NCBI GenBank assembly: GCA_019308525.1
Contig: JAFDIC010000014.1
Location: 1 to 23,424 of the forward strand
Direction: 5' to 3'
From: Deltaproteobacteria bacterium
GTDB lineage: Bacteria; Desulfobacterota; DSM-4660; Desulfatiglandales; HGW-15
DNA: 23,424 bases
Shown here: positions 16,364 to 23,424 of the stretch, one piece after another
Position numbering within the stretch: the stretch's first letter is position 1
How the letters are laid out: every line of letters starts with the position of its first letter
Position numbers and translations under genes: made by a program
Notes under the pieces: model-generated
Told to the model about the DNA's origin: nothing
Databases searched by the model: none
The model's input: the letters and a program-made list of their open reading frames with translations, nothing else

Positions 16364-17965
16364 GTGGCAAGACGTCTAGGTTGGCGCGGAGCTATCTCCG
16401 CCTTCTTGATCCTTGTTGCGTTTCTCTATCTGACCCCCTCTCTCACCGGGGAACTCCCTCCCTGGTGGTCCAGATTTCTGCCCCAGGAAAAGATACACCT
16501 CGGGCTGGACTTACAGGGAGGCATGCACCTCGTCCTGGAGGTCGAGGCAGAGAAGGCCGTGGAAAGCCACCTGGAGAGGGTGGTGGAAGAACTGCGGCAT
16601 GACCTTCGAAAGCAAAAGATAAGGTACCTGGAGCTCAAGCGCAGCGGATACGAGGGGGTCGATTTGACCATAATGCGGGAAGAGGACAGCAAACGGGTTG
16701 AAGACATTGTGAAATCCAACTATCCGGATTTTACCATCGATCGAGTCGCCGGGGATGAAAGGGGCCTGGCCTTGAGACTGGTGCTGACTCCCAAGGCAAG
16801 GAACAATATCATGAGGATGGCCACGGACCAGGCCCTGGAGACCATAAGAAACAGGGTGGACCAGTTCGGGGTAAGCGAACCGGATATCAGACCCCAGGAA
16901 AACTACCGGATACTCGTACAGTTGCCGGGGATCAAGGACCCTGACAGGGCCCTGAAGCTGATCGGCAAAACAGCCCGGCTGGAATTCAAGCTGGTGGATG
17001 AAGAAAACAGTCTTCAAGAAGCCCTCAAGGGAAACATCCCCCCGGGGAGGGAAATCCTTTACGAAGAATCTATCGATCCCAGGACAGGGCGGAAGGTCAG
17101 GATCCCCTATCTCGTGAAGAAGAGGACGCTGATTACCGGTGAATACCTGACCGACGCACGGGTCCAGATAGATTCCCAGTACAATGAGCCCTATGTGTCC
17201 CTCTCCTTCAATGCCAGGGGCGCGAGGCTGTTTGAGAGGATTACCGGAGAGAATGTCGGGAAGAAACTTGCCATAGTTCTGGACAACCACGTGTATTCAG
17301 CCCCCGTGATTCGTGATAGAATCTCCGGGGGGAGGGCCCAGATAACAGGCATTCCCAGCCTGGAAGAGGCAAAAGATCTGGCCATCGTCCTCAGGGCGGG
17401 TGCCCTGCCCGCTCCTGTCAAGATATTGGAGGAGAGGACAGTTGGTCCTTCCCTGGGTAAGGATTCCATAGAGAAGGGCTTCAAGTCCATGATAATCGGT
17501 GGAATAGTTGTTGTCCTTTTCATGGCCGTCTATTATGGGTTCTCTGGTGTCATTGCAGATTTGGCCCTCCTCCTCAATATCCTCTTCATCATGTCCGGCC
17601 TGGCATTTTTCGGCGCGACCCTCACCCTGCCCGGAATCGCCGGCATTATTCTCACCATAGGCATGAGTGTGGATGCCAACGTCCTCATATTTGAAAGGAT
17701 CCGGGAAGAACTCAGGCTGGGCAAACCTCCGCGCGCGGCGATAGAGGGGGGGTATGGCAAGGCCTTTGTTACGATCCTGGATGCGAATGTGACAACCTTT
17801 ATAGCAGCCCTGGTCCTTTTTCAGTTCGGTACCGGGCCCATCAGGGGCTTTGCAGTGACTCTCAGCATAGGGATAACTGCAAGTTTTATCACTGCGGTGT
17901 TTATGACCAGGATCGTCTTCGACTATCTCTACATAAACAGGAGATGGAAAAAGGTCAGCATATGA
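16364..17965 (+). CDS. secD: Protein translocase subunit SecD
   Basis: 533 residues, inner membrane. One N-terminal membrane helix (about 9-25) is followed by the conserved LGLDLQGGMHLVLEVE (about 46-61), a large periplasmic region (P1 domain), and five more helices from about residue 375. The C-terminal motif GMSVDANVLIFERIREELR is intact. SecD with SecF uses the proton gradient to pull translocating proteins out of the SecYEG channel. The GTG start has AGGAG six bases upstream (16353-16357). Separated from yajC by 201 bases, and from secF by 28 bases. Confidence 0.97.
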   Translation: MARRLGWRGAISAFLILVAFLYLTPSLTGELPPWWSRFLPQEKIHLGLDLQGGMHLVLEVEAEKAVESHLERVVEELRHDLRKQKIRYLELKRSGYEGVDLTIMREEDSKRVEDIVKSNYPDFTIDRVAGDERGLALRLVLTPKARNNIMRMATDQALETIRNRVDQFGVSEPDIRPQENYRILVQLPGIKDPDRALKLIGKTARLEFKLVDEENSLQEALKGNIPPGREILYEESIDPRTGRKVRIPYLVKKRTLITGEYLTDARVQIDSQYNEPYVSLSFNARGARLFERITGENVGKKLAIVLDNHVYSAPVIRDRISGGRAQITGIPSLEEAKDLAIVLRAGALPAPVKILEERTVGPSLGKDSIEKGFKSMIIGGIVVVLFMAVYYGFSGVIADLALLLNILFIMSGLAFFGATLTLPGIAGIILTIGMSVDANVLIFERIREELRLGKPPRAAIEGGYGKAFVTILDANVTTFIAALVLFQFGTGPIRGFAVTLSIGITASFITAVFMTRIVFDYLYINRRWKKVSI

Positions 17966-17993
17966 GGATGGAGTATAGAAGGGGAGATAGATA

Positions 17994-19061
17994 ATGCAAT
18001 TCATTAAGTCGGGTATCAATATCAATTTTCTCGGGAGGAGGAAGGTTGCCTTTGCCCTTTCCCTCTCTATGATAATTGTCACCTTTTTGCTCCTTATCTG
18101 GCGTGGCGGACCAAACTACGGGGTGGATTTCTCAGGGGGAGTCGTAGTCCAGGTCAAGCTGGATTCCCACCAAAGCCCCGACTCCATCAGGGAGGCGCTA
18201 ACGCCCGTAGACCTCCAGGACAGCATCATACAGGGATTCGGGGGTGAGACCGAAAACGAATACCTCATCCGCGTGAGGAGGACGGACCTGAAGCTTACCG
18301 GATTGAGTGAAAAAGTCGCACGGGCCCTTGTGGATGCCTTCGGCAAGGGTGTTGAAATCAGGCGTGTCGAGATGGTCGGGCCAAAAGTGGGAAAAGACTT
18401 ACGCCAAAAGGCCCTGTTTGCCATTTTCTATGCCATACTTTTCATTGCCATCTATATTTCGGGGCGTTTTGAGTTGAAATGGCTGATGAGTATAGTCATG
18501 GCCCTCTCACTTGCCCTTGTCGTGTACATTGCTTCGGGGATCGGTATGAGCGTTACGTGGCTCATCTTGATCGCCCTCGGTGTCACCCTGGGGCTGTGCT
18601 GGTTCCTGAACCTGAAATATGCCATGGGTGCGATACTGGCCCTGATTCACGATGTCATAATCACGGTCGGGGCATTCGCCATTACCGACCGCGAGATCTC
18701 CCTGGCCATAATTGCTGCTTTCCTGACCATTGTGGGGTATTCCCTGAACGATACGATAGTCGTCTTTGACAGGATCCGGGAAAACCTGGGCCGCTTTCGT
18801 AGGCGCAGTTTCGAAGATATCATGAATGCCAGCATCAACCAGACCCTGAGCAGGACCTTGCTAACGTCCATGACTACCCTCGTAGTCGTAGTATCTCTCT
18901 TTGTACTTGGCGGGGGCGTGATTCATGACTTTGCCTTTGCACTCTTGGTCGGAATTATTGTGGGAACTTACTCATCCATCTTCATTGCCTCTCCCATATT
19001 GCTCATCTGGGAAGGCAGGACAACCGGTGGGAGTAATTTGAGGGGAGGTTCCCGGCGATAG
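17994..19061 (+). CDS. secF: Protein translocase subunit SecF, with an apparent extra membrane hairpin
   Basis: 355 residues. An N-terminal helix (about 18-36) is followed by the NYGVDFSGGVVVQV motif, the periplasmic domain, and membrane helices from about 140. Conserved marks are VEMVGPKVGKDLR, ALIHDVIITVG and GYSLNDTIVVFDRIRENL. Relative to the familiar SecF layout, about 45 residues (roughly 162-208) sit between helices 2 and 3 and form two extra hydrophobic segments. The flanks look alike: FELKWLMSIVMAL and LNLKYAMGAILAL. This suggests an internal duplication. ATG has GGGGAG upstream. Partner of SecD. Confidence 0.95.
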   Translation: MQFIKSGININFLGRRKVAFALSLSMIIVTFLLLIWRGGPNYGVDFSGGVVVQVKLDSHQSPDSIREALTPVDLQDSIIQGFGGETENEYLIRVRRTDLKLTGLSEKVARALVDAFGKGVEIRRVEMVGPKVGKDLRQKALFAIFYAILFIAIYISGRFELKWLMSIVMALSLALVVYIASGIGMSVTWLILIALGVTLGLCWFLNLKYAMGAILALIHDVIITVGAFAITDREISLAIIAAFLTIVGYSLNDTIVVFDRIRENLGRFRRRSFEDIMNASINQTLSRTLLTSMTTLVVVVSLFVLGGGVIHDFAFALLVGIIVGTYSSIFIASPILLIWEGRTTGGSNLRGGSRR

Positions 19062-19071
19062 GGGATTGTCC

Positions 19072-21003
19072 TTGGTTGAACAAAAGGCAAGAAAACGCAG
19101 ATCCAAGACCAACGGGGCAGCTTGGATTGCGGCAATACTCTTTGTTGCAGCCTTGGGTGTTGCCTGGTGGTTCTGGAACTGCATCTATAATGTTTCCCCC
19201 AGCCTTGACTATGTGCTTATCGAAAAAAATAAACAGCAACTTAAGCTCCTGAGCGGTGAAACACTCCGTGTTTATCCCCATGAACCCGTGAAAATCCTAA
19301 AGATAGCCACCAATATGTGTTTCAACAGGGGCATTCGACTTTCGGCTACCGGTTTTGATGTCAATGCACTCCTCTATGAAAGGCTTTCTTTTGCCACCCT
19401 CTTGCCTCAAAGGGACATATTCAAGCAGTACAGGTTCAGAGTAACTGTAATGCATTATGACAGGGCAATAGGTGACATAGGGATCATACTTGAGCCCCAG
19501 GTTGAAGACTGGTTGGATAAGGCCAACAAGATCATCGATGACACCAGGAGGCTTAGCCTCCTTGAAAAGGCGCTGAGGCTGGCCCCCAACGACAGGAGGG
19601 TCAAGGATAGACTTGTCAGCGAGTATATTGCTCAAAAGAAGTGGAAAAAGGCTGCATCCTTGCTTGAAGAAATATTCAGCGAAGAACCCGACCAGCAGAT
19701 CCTTTACAGCCTTCTTGAAATCTACGAATCCATGCCGGACAGGAATCGCGTCATCTTCACCCTGAGGCGGATCCTGGAAGTCAATCCCAATGATCTCGAG
19801 ATGCGGCTCAAGCTTGCCTCGGTCCTGGAGAGTTCCGGGAATATCACGAGAGCAATCCAGGAATATGAGAAACTCGTCAAGAGGATGGCGAAGGAGGACC
19901 GTCTTTCCATATACAAGACCCTGGGTTATCTCTACACGGAGAAGGGGGAGATCGCCAGGGCGATCGAGAACTACCTCAAGGCCCTGGAGATGGATAAGAA
20001 CGATCCAAACCTTTACTACAACCTCTCCTACCTTTACGAAAAGGCGGGCAGGAGGGAAAGGGCTGATTTTTTCCTGGCAAAGGCCGTGAGCATCAGGCCG
20101 GGCGATGTGGACAGCATGCTGAAACTGGCCGACAGGCTCATACAGAAGGGTCGGTACAGGGAGGCCAGGAAATACATTTCCCTGGTTCTCAAAAAGAGGC
20201 CGGATTCCGTTGACGCTCTCCTGTTGAAACTCAAGATCGCCGAAAAACAGAAGGACAAGACGACCCAAAAACAGGTATACAGAAAGATCCTTGCCCTTGA
20301 CCCTAAGAATGAGACAGTAATCTATAACCTTGGCGTCCTGGAATACGAGACAGGGAATCTTAAGGGCAGCCGTGCCTATCTGGAAAGATTTGCAAAGGCC
20401 CATCCCAATGATTACGAGGTCCATACTTTCCTGTTCGACATATACAATAGACTGGAAAAGCAAGACCTTGCTTACAGGGAAGCGCGTCAGCTTATCAGAT
20501 TAAGGCCCAAAGAAATGGGGCCTTACGGGTTTGTATTCGAATACCTTAGTTCACGCAACAACCATAGCGAACTGATTGAAATCATGAAGCGGGGACTCAG
20601 GAGCAATCCCAACAGCATCGTGCTCATGGAGTACCTTATTGTGTCCTATCTCAAGATGGGAAAAGAGGGCCTCGCAATCGAGCAGATGAAGAAAATCCTG
20701 GCCGTCCGTCCGAGGGACACCGATCTTATGCTAAAGATGGCCAGGCTCCAGGAAAAGGCTGGTAAGATCGAAGATGCCATTGAGACCTATCAAAAAGTGC
20801 TCTCTGTCTCCAAGGGCCATGTGGAGGCCAAGAGAGAATACGTGAGACTTTTGGGAATAATGGCCGAGAGGCAGGAAAGGCAAGAAAAATACGCCCAGGC
20901 CCTGGAGATTTACAAAAAGATCCTCGAAATATCACCCGAGGACGAAAAGGCCCAAGAAGCATACCTGAGATTGAGGTTCAAGGTGCTCCCAGGTGGAAAA
21001 TAA
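19072..21003 (+). CDS. Membrane-anchored TPR-repeat protein of unknown role
   Basis: 643 residues. A basic N-terminus and one membrane helix (about 16-36) are followed by a beta-rich region of about 110 residues I do not recognise, then a dozen or more TPR repeats from about 165 to the end (for example YTEKGEIARAIENYLKALEMDKNDP). The repeats should lie in the periplasm. I chose TTG at 19072, which has AGGGGA six bases upstream; a TTG at 19066 would sit directly on that site. It begins just after the secF stop and its end overlaps the Nudix gene by 11 bases, so it is part of the queA-sec unit. A role in envelope assembly or secretion is inferred from position only. Confidence 0.85.
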   Translation: MVEQKARKRRSKTNGAAWIAAILFVAALGVAWWFWNCIYNVSPSLDYVLIEKNKQQLKLLSGETLRVYPHEPVKILKIATNMCFNRGIRLSATGFDVNALLYERLSFATLLPQRDIFKQYRFRVTVMHYDRAIGDIGIILEPQVEDWLDKANKIIDDTRRLSLLEKALRLAPNDRRVKDRLVSEYIAQKKWKKAASLLEEIFSEEPDQQILYSLLEIYESMPDRNRVIFTLRRILEVNPNDLEMRLKLASVLESSGNITRAIQEYEKLVKRMAKEDRLSIYKTLGYLYTEKGEIARAIENYLKALEMDKNDPNLYYNLSYLYEKAGRRERADFFLAKAVSIRPGDVDSMLKLADRLIQKGRYREARKYISLVLKKRPDSVDALLLKLKIAEKQKDKTTQKQVYRKILALDPKNETVIYNLGVLEYETGNLKGSRAYLERFAKAHPNDYEVHTFLFDIYNRLEKQDLAYREARQLIRLRPKEMGPYGFVFEYLSSRNNHSELIEIMKRGLRSNPNSIVLMEYLIVSYLKMGKEGLAIEQMKKILAVRPRDTDLMLKMARLQEKAGKIEDAIETYQKVLSVSKGHVEAKREYVRLLGIMAERQERQEKYAQALEIYKKILEISPEDEKAQEAYLRLRFKVLPGGK

Positions 21004-21403
21004 GAGAGAGAAACCCCACCACAACGTCGCCGCTGGGATCATTTGGCGGCAAGGCCGGGTGCTGATCACCCGCCGTCCACCGGGTAGCCACCTTGCGGGT
21101 CTATGGGAATTCCCAGGAGGCAAACAGGAAGAGGGCGAAACCCTGTCTGCTTGCTTGGAAAGGGAGATCAGGGAAGAGTTGGGAATCAGGATAGAGGCAT
21201 GGCAACCCCTCTTCTCACTTCACCACGAGTATGACTCCAAGCTCATTACCCTTCATGTGTTCCAGTGTGAAGATTTCAAGGGGGATCCCAAACCCATGGA
21301 AGGCCAGGAGATGCGCTGGGTCCGTCCAAGAGAACTCAAGGACTTGAGATTTCCTCCGCCCGACAGGGCGATCATAGATCACCTGATCCAATCCTTCACC
21401 TGA
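20993..21403 (+). CDS. Nudix hydrolase, MutT-like
   Basis: 136 residues with a complete Nudix box GX5EX7REUXEEXGU at residues 43-65 (GKQEEGETLSACLEREIREELGI), which binds the metal and hydrolyses nucleoside-diphosphate-linked substrates. FSLHHEYDSKLITLHVFQC resembles MutT 8-oxo-dGTP diphosphatase, so sanitising the nucleotide pool is the best guess; substrate cannot be fixed from sequence. GTG start, with AAGG about ten bases upstream, inside the end of the TPR gene. It overlaps the convergent acyl-CoA dehydrogenase by eight bases at the tails. Confidence 0.9.
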   Translation: MENKREKPHHNVAAGIIWRQGRVLITRRPPGSHLAGLWEFPGGKQEEGETLSACLEREIREELGIRIEAWQPLFSLHHEYDSKLITLHVFQCEDFKGDPKPMEGQEMRWVRPRELKDLRFPPPDRAIIDHLIQSFT

Positions 21404-22538
21404 GCAGGGCCCTGGCCACTATGATCTTTTCTATCTCCTTGGTACCCTCGTAGATCTCGAGGATCTTGGCATCCCGATACATTCTCTGCACCTTGTACTC
21501 ATCCATATAACCGTACCCTCCGTGCATCTGGACGGCCTCATCGGCGCACTTCACCGCAATCTCCCCACAGAACCACTTTGCCATTGCCGTCAGGGCATGA
21601 TCCGGCCTGCCCTGGTCTGTGAGCCATGCAGCCTCATAATAGAGATTCCTTGCGGCATGAATCATGGTTGCCATTTCAGCAATCTTGAACTGGTTGGCCT
21701 GGAAAGACGCCAAGGGGGCCCCGAACTGCTCCCTCTTCTTTATATGCGCTATGCTTTCTTCCAGGGCGGAGCGGCCGAGCCCTACTGCCATGGCACAGAT
21801 ATGCAGGCGGGTTTGGTTGAAAAAGGTCATCAGCTCCTTAAAGCCATGGCCCTGTTCGCCTATCAAGTTTGATGCAGGGACCCTCACGCCCGAAAAGGAA
21901 ATCTCCGCCGTGTCATTCGCCCTTATTCCCAGCTTGCCTCGGAGCTTTGTGGCCTCGAACCCCGAACGGTCGGTCTCTACGATCAAGAATGAATGTCTCT
22001 TGTGCCTGTCGGGGTTTTCGGGATCGGTCAGGCAAAAGACGTTCATGTAGTTTGCAATGGACCCGTTTGTGATGAATATCTTGGACCCATTTATCACGTA
22101 TTCGTCTCCCTCCTTCACGGCACTGGTCACCGCCCGGGTAACGTCAGAACCGGCATCGGGCTCGGTGATGGCGGTAGCTATGATAGCCTCGCCCCTGACA
22201 AGGGGTGGTAGGTACTTCGTCTTTTGTTCCTCGGTTCCAAAGAGTTCCAGGAGCTCCGCCCCAAAAGTTGTTGTAATGACGGCATTGCCCATTCCAGCAT
22301 CCACGGCCCAGAACTCCTCGGTTATGAGGCAATGCTCGAAAAGCCCTAGCCCCGCACCCCCATAGGCCTCTTCTATGAATACACCGACAAAGCCCAGCTC
22401 ACACGCCTTTCTCCAAATGGCCAGGTCAAAGGTCTCATTTCGGTCGAATTCCTGGGCCCTCTCCCGGAATTCCCCCAGGGCAAATTCCCGGGCTGCTTTT
22501 GCTATATCCTCCTGCTCCTTGCTGAGCGTGAAGTCCAT
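21396..22538 (-). CDS. Acyl-CoA dehydrogenase
   Basis: 380 residues; FAD enzyme that makes a trans-2,3 double bond in acyl-CoA and passes electrons to ETF. It has the GSDVTRAVTSA and KIFITNGSIANYMNVF flavin/substrate segments, KLGIRANDTAEISFSGVRVP, and QMHGGYGYMDEYKVQRMYRDAKI. Glu364 in LEIYEGT is the likely catalytic base. Chain-length preference cannot be inferred. AGGAG lies about eight bases before the ATG. It is 27 bases downstream of etfA, its electron acceptor, and likely co-transcribed with it. Confidence 0.96.
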   Translation of the reverse strand: MDFTLSKEQEDIAKAAREFALGEFRERAQEFDRNETFDLAIWRKACELGFVGVFIEEAYGGAGLGLFEHCLITEEFWAVDAGMGNAVITTTFGAELLELFGTEEQKTKYLPPLVRGEAIIATAITEPDAGSDVTRAVTSAVKEGDEYVINGSKIFITNGSIANYMNVFCLTDPENPDRHKRHSFLIVETDRSGFEATKLRGKLGIRANDTAEISFSGVRVPASNLIGEQGHGFKELMTFFNQTRLHICAMAVGLGRSALEESIAHIKKREQFGAPLASFQANQFKIAEMATMIHAARNLYYEAAWLTDQGRPDHALTAMAKWFCGEIAVKCADEAVQMHGGYGYMDEYKVQRMYRDAKILEIYEGTKEIEKIIVARALLR

Positions 22539-22565
22539 ACACGATCTCCTGTCAATTACTTCGGC

Positions 22566-23424
22566 TCAGGAAGCCAGTTTCTCCTTCAAGGCCTCCACCA
22601 CCTTGAACAGGTCATCCACTACTCCATACTGGGCGACCCGGAAAATAGGTGCTTTCTTGTCCTTGTTCACCGCGATGACGGTACCCGACCCGCTGATCCC
22701 TGCTATGTGTTGAAAGGCACCGCTTATTCCCAGCGCGAGATACACCTTGGGCTTGACCGTTTTCCCCGAGGTTCCCACCTGGTGGTATTTGGGGAGCCAG
22801 CCCTTGTCGACCACGGGCCTTGAGCATGACAGGACCCCCCCGAGCCTTTCGGCAAGTTCCTTTACGACCGCTACCTTTTCCTCTTCTCCTACACCTCTGC
22901 CGATGGAGACCAGCAACTCTGCCTGGGAGATATCCACCTCCCCTGCGCCCGCCTCTTCAAATGCCACGAACTGTTTTCTTGCTGGAGGCAAGGTCGCGGG
23001 AGCATCTTTCTTGAGGATTTCCCCGGAGCGCTTTTCCCCCATATCCGGGGGGAATGCGCCGGCCCTGATGGTAAAAATGTAACTCTCCGAGTCTTTTGGG
23101 GCCACCCTGGAGAACAACTTACCGCTGTAGATCTGTCGAATGGCCCTGGGCCTACCATCCTCGATCAAGATATCCACGCAATCCGTAGCAATGGGAAGAC
23201 CCTTCTTTACGGCAAGGGCCGGGGCTCGTTCCATCCCCCACGGCGTGTGGCCGATGAGGGTCAGATAGGGACGGTGTTCCTCCATGAGCTCTGAAAGGAC
23301 TTGCTTGTAGATGTCTGCGTTGAAATGCTTCAGTTCTTCCCCCCCGACAGAAACAACCCGATCCACCCTTTCCGATATCTCTCTCAGAGTGGAATCCTCC
23401 TGGGTCCCGATGATTATGGCAACC
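22566..23424 (-). CDS. etfA: Electron transfer flavoprotein alpha subunit (5' end outside window)
   Basis: 285 residues are visible; the frame is open to the window edge, so the start lies beyond 23424 (the GTG at 23366 is internal). The C-terminal FAD domain is complete: LVSIGRGVG, VDKGWLPKYHQVGTSGKTVKPKVYLALGISGAFQH and the final VAQYGVVDDLFKVVEALKEKL. ETF collects electrons from acyl-CoA dehydrogenases and delivers them to the quinone pool or other acceptors. The beta-subunit gene is expected just outside the window. Confidence 0.96.
   Translation of the reverse strand, partial: VAIIIGTQEDSTLREISERVDRVVSVGGEELKHFNADIYKQVLSELMEEHRPYLTLIGHTPWGMERAPALAVKKGLPIATDCVDILIEDGRPRAIRQIYSGKLFSRVAPKDSESYIFTIRAGAFPPDMGEKRSGEILKKDAPATLPPARKQFVAFEEAGAGEVDISQAELLVSIGRGVGEEEKVAVVKELAERLGGVLSCSRPVVDKGWLPKYHQVGTSGKTVKPKVYLALGISGAFQHIAGISGSGTVIAVNKDKKAPIFRVAQYGVVDDLFKVVEALKEKLAS

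Noticed and set aside
16511..17290. 259-codon open frame on the minus strand
   Set aside because: It is antisense to secD, which has full family motifs on the plus strand.
19297..20463. 388-codon open frame on the minus strand
   Set aside because: It is antisense to the TPR protein, whose repeats account for the sequence. No start or domain supports it.
1..23424. tRNA, rRNA, CRISPR, insertion sequence or prophage features
   Set aside because: No cloverleaf-type sequence, repeat-spacer array, transposase or phage gene was seen by reading; dedicated search tools were not available.

Overview
The window looks like an ordinary chromosomal core region of a Gram-negative bacterium, most likely a deltaproteobacterium (Desulfobacterota, sulfate-reducer or syntroph type). 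This rests on protein signatures, heavy AGG/AGA arginine usage at moderate GC, the queA-tgt-yajC-secD-secF gene order, twin-arginine translocase genes, outer-membrane-type lipoproteins and an acyl-CoA dehydrogenase/ETF pair. The lineage is inferred without a database search. No rRNA, tRNA, insertion sequence, phage gene or CRISPR array was seen.

Layout. Positions 1-495 hold the 3' end of an inositol-monophosphatase-family gene (+). It converges on a minus-strand pair: ribonuclease Z and, upstream of it, a 100-residue unknown helical protein. From 2230 rightward run purC, an atypical receiver-domain protein, then (after a sigma70-like promoter) grpE, dnaK and a lipoprotein with TPR and periplasmic-binding domains that overlaps dnaK by GTGA. 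On the minus strand, 13310 down to 8657 is a compact unit: alr, argS, a SPOR-domain membrane protein, tatB and tatC. From 13533 rightward runs the queuosine/Sec unit: queA, tgt, yajC, secD, secF, a large membrane-anchored TPR protein and a Nudix hydrolase. The right end, on the minus strand, has acyl-CoA dehydrogenase and a truncated etfA.

How the genes work together. GrpE recharges DnaK with ATP; no dnaJ is adjacent. TatB/TatC export folded proteins, while YajC/SecD/SecF support export of unfolded proteins through SecYEG. QueA and Tgt act in making queuosine in tRNA. Alr makes D-alanine for peptidoglycan, which fits with a SPOR (septal peptidoglycan-binding) protein and an LpoA-like lipoprotein nearby. 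The acyl-CoA dehydrogenase and EtfA form an electron-transfer pair for acyl-CoA oxidation.

No clear new multi-gene system is visible. The points most worth checking are: a 17-codon ORF with a good ribosome binding site in an unusually long, hairpin-rich yajC-secD gap; an apparent two-helix insertion in SecF; a receiver-like protein with a long insertion; and palindromes built into candidate promoters of grpE and alr.
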